From Gymnopilus junonius (lineage: Eukaryota > Basidiomycota > Agaricomycetes > Agaricales > Galerinaceae): 64,000 nt of DNA. Shown piece by piece: positions 10,753 to 21,584 of this stretch. The stretch is from NCBI GenBank assembly GCA_015501075.1, contig JADNYJ010000147.1:1-64000 (forward strand), given 5' to 3'. The notes beneath the pieces are model-generated. The model was given only the letters and a program-made list of their open reading frames with translations. It had not been told where the DNA came from and ran no database searches. The position numbers and the translations under genes were made by a program. Position 1 is the stretch's first letter; the number at the start of each line of letters is the position of its first letter.

Positions 10753-10760
10753 TGACGTCA
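10753..10760. promoter_or_regulatory. CRE-type bZIP site TGACGTCA
   Basis: A perfect 8-bp palindrome TGACGTCA about 1.5 kb upstream of the RRM gene start. It is the consensus for CREB/Atf1-type bZIP factors. A second perfect copy lies at 11863 and a one-base variant (TGACGTCT) near 10648. Binding is inferred only from the motif. Confidence 0.35.
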
Positions 10761-11862
10761 TGATTCATTTAATTTTAAAGACACTGACGCAGGACCTTGA
10801 TGAGGGGAACTTGGGGTGAAGGTTTAGGTCTAAGAGTATGCTGATGGGTTGCCGTCGGGCACACGCTGAATTTTGTGAATGGGTGTTAAATGTACGGTGC
10901 TGTCTTTTTCCCTTTGGTTTACGAGTATGTATGTAGACGCCCGACTTCTAGGAAATCATGACGTATAGATGTCACGCGGACATGACGAAGGGTGATCACA
11001 GATCATCAAGGGGATGACTTGGCGTGAGTTGCCGAAACCGATCATCCCAATGAGAAATGACTAAAAGCGTCGAAAAGGGCAAATCTACAGGGCTAGGTGG
11101 ACAGATGTGGGTAGGCGAAGAATCCAAAAGAATACGGTGGAAGGTGTTCTGTGATGGTAAAGTTTGGGATGACAAGAGGTGGGATTTTTGAGGTGAAAGT
11201 TGGAGTCAGATCGGACGAGATATGGGCCAGAAAGGATAGATTTCAGAGAAAACCTATGGACGAGTTTGGCGGGATGTTCCTGGGTTGAGAAAGCGTGTAG
11301 AGGTGTAGGTGACTAAACTTGATGACACGCCCGTTTTGTGAACGGAGGAATGAGGTTATAACAGTCTGCAGTGAACACCTGTTGTTCTAATAATGTTGAA
11401 GAAATGTAATGGCATAAGACAAAGCTTTAAAAGACCCCATGTTGTGTTGTCTCGTAGTTTCATTAGCTAAAAGGCCTGGCACTCGTCTGCATCACGCGAC
11501 ATTTAACACTGCAGGCAGAGACAAATTGACCAGAGGCAATGGCAAAGCGTGGCTCCGAAAAGGGGTAATAAAGGTGTTGTGTTTGTCCCGTGTCACACCT
11601 TTAACTTGCGGTGAGTCTAGACCCTCGCCTCGAGGAAGAGTGGCGACCAATGGGCATCAACTGGGGTTGTATGACTACGGGACATCTAGCCCAGGAATCC
11701 GGGTAAACTTCGTCGTTGCTTTTGAGTGGAGTACTGTGGCCCCTAGGAATTGAAGCTAGAAGAAGGCAGGGGCGACGAATAGTCGAGCTTGAAGACAAAA
11801 GCAGAGCTAAGCAAGTCTGCGGAGTTGACCCAGCGTGGTTGGAAGGTGAAGTTCACACGGGA

Positions 11863-11870
11863 TGACGTCA
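11863..11870. promoter_or_regulatory. CRE-type bZIP site TGACGTCA
   Basis: The second perfect TGACGTCA, about 360 bp upstream of the RRM gene ATG, a reasonable promoter position. Together with the copy at 10753 it suggests stress- or cAMP-linked bZIP control of the RRM gene. Confidence 0.4.
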
Positions 11871-12229
11871 GCGACTCGGACCCACAAAGCCGAGATGGAA
11901 TATTGAGAGCCAGCGGGTATCGTGGTGAACGGCGGCATAGCTAAAAATTAAATATTGATGACTCGTGTACATAAAAACAAATAGAGTATCGAGGTGGAGA
12001 AAGCGACAGGGTTTTCCGAAATGGGTGGGCTTTTATTTTGTGGAGCAAAAAATTGACGGGTGAGCGCAGGAAAATTGAGGGGTTCCGTTTGTCCTGTACC
12101 AAGCTGCATACGCGACCAGCCGACACTCGACTTACGGGGCCCGCAGCTTGTCCTTGCCTTGTCCTGACCGTTTGTCATTTGCTGTCCATATATGGATCCG
12201 CGTCCCGTGCGTCACTTTTCTTTCTGTAC

Positions 12230-15200
12230 ATGCATCCCGACTTGGCTCATGTCTCCCAGTCTGCCCTCAGTCCCCCTACAGATGATGCTATTGAGGCCAT
12301 TATACAGCAGGCTACCTCTGCCAAACCGACAGAGGGTCGGCCATTGAGGGATACCCGCACTCAGCTTTTCGTCGGAAACGTGCGTCTCTTCTGCTTCTCG
12401 CGATCAGTCCGACAACTTATTCTCCCCAGTTGCCCTACAGAGTGCGCTGGCAGGACCTCAAGGATCTCTTTCGCAAAGCAGGCACCGTCCTCCGCGCAGA
12501 TGTCTCTCTCGGTCCAGATAACAGATCCCGTGGCTATGGCACCGTCCTCCTCGCCACCGCAGAGGATGCGGGTCGTGCCGTCGATATGTTCAATGGCTAT
12601 TCCTGGCAGACACGGGTCCTCGAAGTTCGTCTCGATAGACTGCTCCCCGAACATGATTCACCGCTATACCCATCCTTCGCGAGTTCGGCCGCCTCAAGCT
12701 CAAGGGGCTCCCCCTTCCATCCCCCCTCTTCTTCTCAGCTGGGTTCTAGTCCCTCGCTTCCCGACGAGCCAGAGTACATGTCTATCTACCGCGGGACTGA
12801 TCCCAACTCCTCTAGAAACCTCTTTGTTGGAAATGTGAGCTTTGCCCCACTTGCCGCCTTGTCCTTTTGTTCGGCACGCGCACAGCAATGAGCTGATATC
12901 TGGTCCTCTTTCCTTCTTTTTTACACTCCAGCTCCCATTTCATTGTCAATGGCAGGATCTCAAGGATTTATTCCGGCAAGCTGGCACTGTCTTGCGCGCC
13001 GATGTAGCACTTGGTCCTGACGGTCGATCCCGCGGGTTCGGGACTGTTGTCTTTGCGACAGAGTACGACGCTGAACGTGCCGTAAAAATATTCAACGGGT
13101 GGGGCGGCCTTTTCTTACCTCCGGTTTTTTTTCTGACTCTTAATCTACTTTATTCAGGTTTGAGTACAATAATCGTATACTAAAAGTCCACTATGATAAG
13201 TTTTCGCAAGCTAGCCAACCCCCGATCACGGTGGCATCTCCTGCTGTGGGAACAAGCTCGTCCCAGAACCACGCTAGTTTTATATTTGATTATGGGCCTG
13301 CGTCCGGTCCCTCAACGCCTCATGAGATGTATACGAACCTTCAAAGACAACAACAGTACCAGCAAGCACAGATATTGCACCAACCGCAAGCTCAGCATTA
13401 CCAAGAATACCCCCCACCTTTACAGCAGAGACAACATCAACTGTTGCAGTCGCCGTATGGCTCTCAGTCCTCCAAGTTGGATGTTGACAGCCTTACAAGC
13501 TCATTAACATCCACTCAGCTCTCCTCCAAATCCCCAGCGACTCGACTAGCTCAGCCACAGAAGCCGTCACCCATTAGCGCGACGACTTCATCAGGTTCAA
13601 CGACTACTAGTAGTTCCTTATCTGATCATTCTCGGACTTCCACCTCTGCTTCTTCGGTATCCCAATCGCCTATTCAACCTTCTATTCACCACCAACAGCA
13701 TACGCATTCCCAGCAGCCGTCACTCCAACATCATCCTAACCATCCGGGTCCGATAACGCTTCCGCCTCGACGACCACCTGCATTTCCAGGATCCCCTCAT
13801 ACTCCCAGCGCATCTGGACTATCAATCTCGCCACTACACCATCCAGGCATGGTTTCCCCGTATCATATGTATTCTTCTTCCGCTGCTGTTTACCAACACC
13901 ACCCTCAACTTGGCCCCATTACCCCGCACGGTCTGCCCCCAATTACGCCTTCAATGCCTCCTTTTTACTTGCCGCCTTCTTCCCATGCTATGATGCAACA
14001 GCAGCAACTGCAAAATTATTCTTCTGCCTCTTCTCAACGTCGCTCATTTGCTAACGCTCTTGGCTCCGCGCCACTTCCACCCATGTCCACCGCTTCTGCT
14101 TCCTCTTCCTCCGCATCCGCTGCAGCCGATACCCAGACCCAGCGGGTCTCACAACCCGACCAGCAGCAATTTCCACACCAGAACCCATTTGCCGCGAACC
14201 AAGCTCAAGCATTTATGGTTCCTCTCCCTTCTCCCGGACTTTACGGCATACCCTCCCAACAACCGCAGCCGTCTCCGCCTATCCACCAGCCGCATCTTCG
14301 GCTCAACCTCTCGGGCATCCCCACCACATTCTCCCCAGGCGTGTCAATGTCCCCAGGGACGTTTTATGGAAGGCAGAGGGACGGCCTGCCCATGCCTAAT
14401 GCGAATCCGTTCATCAATGCGGCTGTTGGCGCGCCTGTGCATCTGCATTCGCCGGAAGGGATGCCTATCCCTCCTGGTCATCCCGCTGCGATGGTTGCGC
14501 ATGGGCATCATCCACCAGCGATGCAGCCGCCGACGCCGAATATGAGCCACGGTGCGTATTTCTACGCCATGTCGGGCGCGAAGAAGGACCCGCCGAGTGC
14601 GATGGAGCCGAAAGGCTACTTTGACCCCATGTACTTCCCTGCTAGCGTTGCTGGTGGTATTGGAGCAAGCGCGCTGGCCAACGAGATCCTGCAGGACAAA
14701 GTGGCAGGTTCATCGTCGTTGAGGGAGGGCGTTGTTCGTGGTGGTAAGGGGAAAGAGAGCGAGAAGGACAAGGACAAAGAAGGGGGTTCTAATAGCTCTA
14801 ATACTGATTCTTCTGATACAGCAGGCGGGGGCGATTCTGGACGGGAGGGAAACACAAGCCACCCTAGAAGGAGGCCTAAAGCAGTAGAGATGGCGCCAAC
14901 AGGTGGGGATACCAGCGTTGCGCCACGGCCCAAAGAGGATGCTACAACGGTTTTGCGCACGCGGTCAGTGGGGCACGCGTCGAAAGCTGAAACGGTGCCC
15001 ACTTATGCCCACTGGCAATCTGATCCCAACATCAGAACTGCGCCTGCGTTGAGCGAGGAAAGTGCCGGCAGTGTACTAAGGCAGGCATTGCCGCTCCGGT
15101 TGCCTTCTAGTCCTCTGTTGAATAGGAGGACCAAAACCACGGGTCAGATCCCTCAAGCTATGGAAGATCCAACTGTAACTTCACTTTCACCTTCAACTTC

Positions 15201-15234
15201 GATTCCCCCACCACAATCGCCATCGGCTCAATAG
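12230..15234 (+). CDS. Two-RRM RNA-binding protein with long disordered tail
   Basis: Four exons, 12230-12379, 12430-12834, 12932-13098 and 13158-15234, give 932 residues. RRM1 (about 44-115) and RRM2 (about 179-255) both carry RNP2 as LFVGN and RNP1-like RSRGYGT / RSRGFGT. Both contain the block WQDLKDLFR and AGTVLRADV. This WQDLKDLF signature is found in fungal hnRNP-M/Gbp2/Hrb1-like proteins that bind mRNA and accompany export or decay. Residues beyond about 260 are low complexity, rich in Gln, Ser, Pro and His, with a charged KESEKDKDKE patch and Ser/Thr stretches, so probably intrinsically disordered. The start is the first ATG upstream of LFVGN that stays in frame (MHPDLAHVSQ); another 5' exon cannot be excluded. 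Introns 1 and 2 fall at the same place in the two RRMs. The family is clear, the exact orthologue is not. Confidence 0.85.
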
Positions 15235-16170
15235 CCTCTTATTTTATATTGACTCGGTTTTTCTTGCATTCACCTTCACCTCGGTTTTACTTAGTCTCCA
15301 CGGTCAATATCGGATGTATGATAGGAGGATGGAATTACCACGATCTCATCTCTTTTTTTTCTTTTTTTTTTCCTTTTTTCTTCTCTGTCCTCTGTTCATA
15401 CCTTTTCTTTTTTTTCTTTTGTAACGTAGCTTTCGGATCTGGTTTTGAAATCATGTCGTTTACCTTTCTCCCCCACCCATCATCTTTCCCTCTTCCTTTT
15501 CTGCCTCTCCCATTTACCATCAACGCTGAATTATTATCCTTGGCACACCTCTCATGATCATCAATCATCATCTCACGGACTTCAGTTCTCGTAGCATGTG
15601 TCTGTCCAATAGCTTATTTTTCCCTTGCTTCTTCATTTCAATCTCGGTAGTCTTTCATTCCATAGAGGGACTAGAAATACAAAAAAAGCCGCTTTGGCTG
15701 TGTGCGATAGTAAATGGCGGGGAGAAGTAAGGTTATGTGACGCAGTGTTGTCCGACTCTTCAACTAGTAAGACAGATCTAAGTAGAATAGAGGCCATCTG
15801 CAAGCTGGATTAATCTTAAAAGCCCCACTGCCCCAAGCCAATCAGAAGAGTCAGAATCCTAGGATTAATCCTTGCAGATAACCTCTAATGCCCCTTGTTG
15901 CATTAGACGAAACTTTCAGTGGGGCAACTATGCTTATGGGCATTGGACGAGTGACAGCGTGATTGCATACCGCCACTCTGATGGAAAGCCACTTAAACTT
16001 CGAGGAGGTTTGAAATATTGCGCCTTAACCATGAGCGCAGAAAAGCATGCCGTAGCTTGAAGCTATCGCTTTCATGTAATGAATAATGAAGTCCAGTGTA
16101 ATGTTGCCATGGTGTGAGAAAATACAATGCCATATGTATGATGTGAATAAATTAATCGAATGCTCGTGCT
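15235..16170. other. Intergenic between convergent genes
   Basis: About 930 bp between the RRM gene and the 3' end of RPC31. It starts with a polypyrimidine tract (about 15345-15420, T/C only with few breaks), likely within the 3' untranslated region of the RRM gene. No gene is recognised in the remainder. Confidence 0.55.
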
Positions 16171-17102
16171 TCAGTCATAATCTCCACCTAAAAAGTCGAA
16201 GGGTCAGAGCCAGTGTAAGATGAATAAAATGGGTACTTACCTCCACCGCCATCCTCACCACCCCCGCCGCCTAAATCGTCCATGTCATCTCCTTCCCCGT
16301 TATCGAAATAGTTTTCCGCATAATCATTATCATATTCTTCGTCTACGTCGTAGTCTTCGTCAACTTCAGAGCCTGCATTGGATCGCTCCTCGGATGATTT
16401 TTCCTGGAGAAATGCTCAGAAAGTTCCGAAATCGAGACAAGCGGTTTACAAGTACCTGTTCTTCACCATCTTCCTCTAATTCGTCGAGGTTTAATTTGGC
16501 TTTGCCAGCTTTTGCTTGAGTTTTTACTGCTAAAAGAAATTTAAGTCGGTGACTATGGGGGTAAAGAGCGAAATATTACATTTCTTTTTCTTCTTCTTTG
16601 GATTGAAGTAATCTTCGAAGACCTCGGAAGGGAAGAATGCCTCGTGAAGCTCACTCCGTTTTAGGGTAGGTTGGGACGCGACAGAAGGTCTGTACTTGTC
16701 CGAATACCTTTCAAGTTCTAAGACAGAAAGCATTATTAGCTCAGGTTGCGAAAAACAAGCAGAATAGATATTCACCGGTAGTTTTTGTTTTCTCCACAAT
16801 GTAATATTGGGACTTCCTCAGACGAGCCGCGAATCCTAATTGCAGCTGAGCTATTTTCTTCTCTTCATCTGACGGCTCTGTGAATACCGGAAGTTCCCTG
16901 GACTACAGAGTATTCAGTATGAATTTATTTCGAAACAGAGAAGTGTTCGACAACACACAGGATACATAGCAGTCGCCTCCCTCGACAAGTTTTGGATATC
17001 GGTAAATGTCAGGCCCATTGGCGGTAAATTGTTGGCACCACCGAAGCCACCTCGTCCGCCTCTCCCGCCGCCGCGGCCACCTCTTCCACCACCACGAGAC
17101 AT
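16171..17102 (-). CDS. RPC31: RNA polymerase III subunit Rpc31 (C31/RPC7)
   Basis: Six exons: 17102-16959, 16902-16776, 16717-16580, 16529-16456, 16403-16241 and 16187-16171, giving 220 residues. The N-terminus is an RGG-type Gly/Arg tract followed by LPPMGLTFTDIQ, the typical start of Rpc31/RPC7 proteins. The middle holds a conserved Tyr-rich stretch (KYRPSV, FFPSEVFEDYF) before a basic KKKKKK run. The C-terminus is the strongly acidic Asp/Glu/Tyr tail of the family and ends GGGGDYD. Rpc31 belongs to the C31-C34-C82 subcomplex needed for Pol III initiation on tRNA and 5S genes. Length and charge pattern fit the family. The last exon is only 17 nt including the stop. Confidence 0.9.
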
Positions 17103-17337
17103 TTGAAAGACAGCGACCACAAAGAAAAAAGAAAGGTTTCCGTTTTTGTGTGGGCGATTTGAGTCAACGGACTCCGGAGTGTGTTTTCAAACTCCGAATG
17201 CTTCATAAGGACACACATCAACCGCGTTTCCATTCAACCCTCTTTCTTCCCCTCCATCACAAGCCACCCACTTGTCGCCTCCGCGCTATTTTCTTGTCTT
17301 TTCTTCAACAAAACACTTTTAATTCTTAGTTTTAGTA
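17103..17337. promoter_or_regulatory. Bidirectional promoter region RPC31 / YRA1
   Basis: Only 235 bp separate the two divergent start codons, so both core promoters and 5' leaders must fit here. The plus-strand half is C/T-rich, as is common in fungal promoters. I see no clear TATA box. Co-expression of a Pol III subunit and an mRNA export factor is an inference from the spacing. Confidence 0.6.
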
Positions 17338-18839
17338 ATGGACAAGTCCCTTGACGAGGTTTGTCCTCTTCTTCGCCACGTATCACAGCGGGGTCTCACC
17401 AAAATTTTACAAATAGATCATATCCGCGAAGCCCAAGACCCACCGTCGTGGTGTTCGTCGCCCTTCTGCTCGCGCCCAGGTTCTCGGAAAGCCCGCTCCT
17501 TCCCCTGCTCAACGCGCTCGCGCCGCAGCCACTACCACTGAGCTACCCAAGGCTGTCCCCCAGGCCACGGAGAAGATTATTGTTTCAAACCTCCCCGCTG
17601 ACGTGAATGAGGCTCAAATCAAGGTGCAACCAATTGGCCACTTCTATCCACGTTGCTAGAGATTGACTCTTCTTTTTTTTTTTAAGGATTTGTTCAACCA
17701 GACCGTTGGACCCTTGAGGGACATTACCCTTCATTATGATGCTAGTGGCCGCTCAAAGGGTGTCGCAACCGTCATCTTCCAGAAGAAAGGTGACGGAGCC
17801 AAGGCCTTCCAGCAATACAACAACCGACTTATCGATGGCAGTTAGTATCGCCTCTCCTCCTCTCACCTCTTGCATATCGTCTCCTTGTACATGGATCGGG
17901 GCATCAATGCTCCGTAACCTTCCTCTAACAGCCGAACTGTTGGCTTACTGTCTCTGTCCGACGTGTTTGCAACTATAGGACAGCACTGTTTCTCAGGTGT
18001 ACCAGTGCCACTGCTTTTATGAGCTTGGTACTGACATCTTGTGCCTATCAAATACTTGTGCCTGGGATACCCCAGGCCATTGCTCTAGATCTCAGGTCTG
18101 ATCACCCTGATTGATCGGGCGGTTTGAGGCATGTCGGGCGTCGCTTTTTTGGCACTGCACGATGAGAACTGTCTTCGTATGGATATGGAATGAGGGGATA
18201 GTTGTATGAAGAACATCAAGCGTAGGCAATGTTGGAAAGCTTGGGGAGGTTGTGTCAACTTCTCCATTTACTCATCCTAGCCTTGCCTGGTTTCTTCTCG
18301 ATACAGCGTCGGCGAGAGAAGTACGAAGTCCCGACCAAGTTACGCTCACTAAGGAAACAGAGACATAAGCCACGGTTCTGGTAATGGGTTGGTTTCAGGA
18401 TGCTTCGTGCATTCTCTTTCACTATTCCTCTTTGAATGGTCTTCCCCTACTTCAAATGAACAGCCGACTAACGTCTCCCGCTCTTCAAATCGCTCTTCTG
18501 TAGAACGGCCCATGAAGATTGAAATGGTTCTCGACCCCTCCAAGCCTCTCCCCCTGGCCTCCCGTGTCGCCCCAGCACCTGCCGCTGCCAAGACTGCAGC
18601 AACCAGGTTCGTCACCAACAAAAAGGATTTTTAAATTTGCCTCATGCCTTCTATAGGGCAAGCATTCGTGGACGCCGCCCCAGAGGTAAGGGTACTCGCA
18701 AGACCGACAGGCCTCCCAAGACCGCTGCTGATCTTGACGCTGAAATGGAGGTCAGTGCCATCATCTTGAGCCTTCTATGTCTATTCAACTGTTGTAGGAC
18801 TACACCGCCGCAAATGCACCGGCTGCTGCTGCCGCCTAA
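17338..18839 (+). CDS. YRA1: mRNA export factor Yra1/ALYREF (REF family)
   Basis: Six exons, 17338-17358, 17417-17623, 17687-17840, 18504-18606, 18657-18750 and 18798-18839, give 206 residues. The N-terminal MDKSLDEII is the conserved UAP56/Sub2-binding box. A basic Arg/Ala-rich stretch follows, then one RRM (about 58-135: KIIVSNLP, RSKGVATV, GKRPMKIEMV). A second basic RGRRPRGKGTR region and an acidic-to-Ala C-terminal box end the protein. ALYREF couples spicing/TREX to nuclear export by handing mRNA to Mex67/NXF1. Intron 3 is 663 nt, about ten times the others, with a weak donor GTTAGT. If it is retained, translation stops two bases into the intron, leaving a truncated protein within the RRM. 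This matches the known inefficient-splicing autoregulation of yeast YRA1, although that is not shown here. Confidence 0.93.
17841..18503 (+). promoter_or_regulatory. 663-nt intron 3 of YRA1, candidate autoregulatory intron
   Basis: The donor is GTTAGT rather than GTRAGT, the acceptor TCTGTAG, and a GACTAAC branch-site candidate lies at 18466-18472, 32 nt before the intron end. All other introns of this gene are 46-63 nt. The interior has no protein-like frame. It could hold RNA structure or a small RNA, but I found no C/D or H/ACA boxes I trust. Confidence 0.6.
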
Positions 18840-19445
18840 ATCTTTGCTTTCTTGTTAGTGTACAACGTTGTCCTATGTCTTGTCAGTTTTATTCTCAGTC
18901 ATAGTTTTATTTCATACCCCCTTCTCATCGTCTACCTATCTTCTTAGCTCGGTTCTGCAATTTGTATGGGTCGTGGTGTATTAGCATAATTCTTGGTCTG
19001 CAGCCAACCTTATTATACGATCGTCGCGAAGTTTTTTGCGCTGTTGCCTTGAGAAGTGCGTAAGTCGCTGAACAGCTCGAAAACAGTAGCCGCCGATATT
19101 TTTACAAGACAGAAACAATGCCGACAGGCATGTAGCTAGTACATTAAGGGGGACCCAAGCATCACGCGCTACCTGGCTGCAGTAATTTCTTCCGACCAAC
19201 GTACCGTCCGTTTCAATTTTGTGCAACCGCCATGAGACATACAATGCCAGGCCAGGTAAAGGGCAAAACCTAAATGAATGATATATTATGCTGTACAAGG
19301 TATGATTTCCGATAAAAACAATGAAAAAAGCATCGAAGCAAATGTGAATGCGTCCTAGCAAATAATGTATCAGAAGCTAGGATGAAAAGAAAGACAGAAA
19401 TTCGTACGGGTAGATGAGAATGAATAAAGAGGTATAACTCTGCCA
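18840..19445. other. Intergenic between convergent genes
   Basis: About 600 bp of shared 3' flank of YRA1 and RUD3. No gene or repeat was recognised. Confidence 0.5.
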
Positions 19446-21233
19446 TCATGATTCCGACACCACTCTCTCCTTTTCCTTGCCCTTCCTTGACGGAGGCGGG
19501 CCAAGTAAATTGGGTGAACTCGCCATAGCAGAACTGGCCGAGCTAAGCGATGATAATCTCCGCGTCTTCGATGGTGCATGTGGGTATCCTGGTTGGGTAG
19601 GGCTCCCTGGTATTGATCCTAAGCTACTCCTTGGGGCAGTTAGAGCAGTCGGCTGCGTTGGCGATTCACCGGCCGCTGCTTCTGTCAACAAGAATTCTAC
19701 CCATAATCGAGAGAAGGACTTGAAAAAATATTTAGATGAGTAAGGATGAAGAGGAATGAAGAATGAATGTACCTCTGTTTCATCTGTTTGCTGCAAATCT
19801 GTTCCTGCTTTACTTGGAGACGATGCATTGGAAGAACGGCCCCAGAAGGATGAAGACTGCGTAGGCCCGGACGCATGTATCCTCTGCAGGCCAGCCTTTT
19901 CTCGTTCCTGATCATTCCATGATAGAATAGAAGCTAGCAAAGAAAGCATTTCGAAGCGTTTGCTGTCTGCCCGTGGTGTTGAAAGAAAAGAAAGGAAGAC
20001 ATTGGTGACCAGACGTCTGTCCACATTACTCTCAGTGGAGTTGCGTCTCAGGCGTCGTAGGGCCTCCATTAAGTGTTCGTTGAGAATAACAGCTAAATTT
20101 TGATTCAGCTCCCAATTTAAGGGTCGAAAAAGAAGAAAAATCACCTTCATGGCGAAGCTTGTCTATTAGCAATTTTTTATCTTTAATCTCTTTTTCAAGC
20201 TCATGGGTACGCGTTATATTCGTGTGAGACTCTTCAAGTTGCAACTAATGGTATTGTCAGCTTGATATATTGAATCTGATATCGGTTACTTACCTCGGCC
20301 GTTAGAGCACGATGCTTATACTCTGCCAAAGATTGAGTTGTTTGCAGAAGCTGTGATTCAAAATCTTTCACAGCTTCCTTAAGCTCGTGATCCTTCGCTG
20401 TGAAGGCAATTAGCACGCTGCTCGAGAGCAGTTTACAAAAATGTGTTTACCTGATTGGAAGTCTTGCAAAACAGATTGAAGGTTGAAGGTTTTCTCTTTC
20501 TCCTTCTCCAATTCTGCAAGGTCTCTCGATCTGACAGCTTTCTCCATCTCTAATTCTCTTCGAAGAGCTTCGGCAGCAGATCGTGCTTCCTCAGAAGCGA
20601 CTTGTTCTTGCAGAGCAGATCTTTCCCATTCGTCGCGTTCCATTCGACATCGTTCTAGTTCCATTTGCGTTTCACGTAATTCCCTTTCACGTTGGATGTT
20701 TTCTTGCGCGTTCTCTTGCAGTACACGTGTGCGCATGGCATCCAGCTTACTTGACGCGCGTTCGGCCTCTTCATGAGATGCTATTAACTCCGATTTAAGC
20801 GTCTCAACTGTTGCGGTTAAATCTTCTTTTTCAGCAGTTAATTGCTGCACGATTTGTTCTCGTCGGTCAAGCTCTTCCTGTAATACCCATGGTAAATTGC
20901 ATGCAGATACAGACTTGGGGGACTACATACAGCATCTTGTTGTAATTTATTACCCAAAGTCGTGCGCATCTGAGTTAATTTGGCAAGTAGGTTGCGGTAT
21001 TGGGTTGCTAACTTCTCTTTCTCATCCTTCGTCCGTTCAAGTTCCCGTTGAAGCCTCTCAACGGGGTCGCCTGTGTCGTCCGAATGCACTTCGCCATTAG
21101 AAAGCCCATTCTGGTGCGGAGGCTGTGATTCAGTGTCGACATCCCTTTCGCTGTCAATTGAAGACCTGGCATCCTTCCCAATGTTATGGCCAGACCCAGA
21201 TATTGACCCTGACTGTTTGTGAGAGGAAGCCAT
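19446..21233 (-). CDS. RUD3: Golgin Rud3-like (GRAB-domain coiled-coil protein)
   Basis: The protein has roughly 530 residues over about six exons. The N-terminal 60 residues are polar and Ser-rich (MASSHKQSGS...). A long coiled coil follows, recognisable by heptads of Leu/Glu/Lys/Arg (for example ERLQRELERTKDEKEKLA and ELEKEIKDKKLLIDKLR). The C-terminal part contains a GRAB (GRIP-related Arf-binding) domain: NEHLMEALRRL, VTNVFLSFL and KRFEMLSLLASIL. In yeast, Rud3 sits at the cis-Golgi through Arf1 and tethers vesicles; GMAP-210 is the animal relative. The start ATG at 21233 is the first in frame after a Leu/Phe-rich stretch that looks like leader. The last intron (19719-19772, donor GTACAT) is 54 nt with no stop, so retaining it would add 18 residues in frame. 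The tail is Ser/Pro-rich and ends KEKERVVSES. Confidence 0.85.
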
Positions 21234-21584
21234 TCTCAAAAGGGTGTAAAGAATACAGAGGAGCGAACAAGGAAAAGGTAAAGCAAGGAATATTGAGTAG
21301 TTACTGTTCCGAATTCGTGTCGATGTCGTTGGCAATTAATGTCCGTCACGTGCAGTGTCCCTTAACGCGGGTGGACAGGGAGATTGTCCTTCAACGCCAA
21401 CCTCCACCACCATAACCTTCACACACTATCTATGACACTTTGGGGATTGAAATTAAAGTCTATAACTGAGGACTTATTCGAACTACTTTTCTGCAACATT
21501 TTGGTCAGTTAACTTATTTTACTATCTTTATTTCCGACTAGGCGGCTCATCTAAAGGCGGCCAGACTCATCGAGAAGTCTCATT
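21234..21584. promoter_or_regulatory. Divergent promoter region RUD3 / F-box gene
   Basis: 351 bp between two divergent start codons. It contains a CACGTGCA (E-box-like CACGTG) at about 21346. No other site is assigned. Confidence 0.4.

Larger units (their letters stand above)
8761..12229. other. Long intergenic region between divergent genes
   Basis: About 3.5 kb with no confidently recognised gene. It separates the divergently transcribed RNase H1-like and RRM genes, so it holds both promoters. A short ORF (9338-9466) and two perfect CRE-type palindromes are listed separately. Other open frames, for example 9952-10182 minus and 11439-11753 plus, have no recognisable protein features and no consistent splice partners. 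Confidence 0.45.

Noticed and set aside
12361..12654. Minus-strand open frame opposite RRM1
   Set aside because: It is the antisense of a well-supported RRM exon and has no family features.
14048..14545. 165-codon plus-strand frame within the RRM gene tail
   Set aside because: Alternative frame of the low-complexity Gln/Pro/Ser tail; Arg/His/Pro-rich content is a frame-shift artefact.
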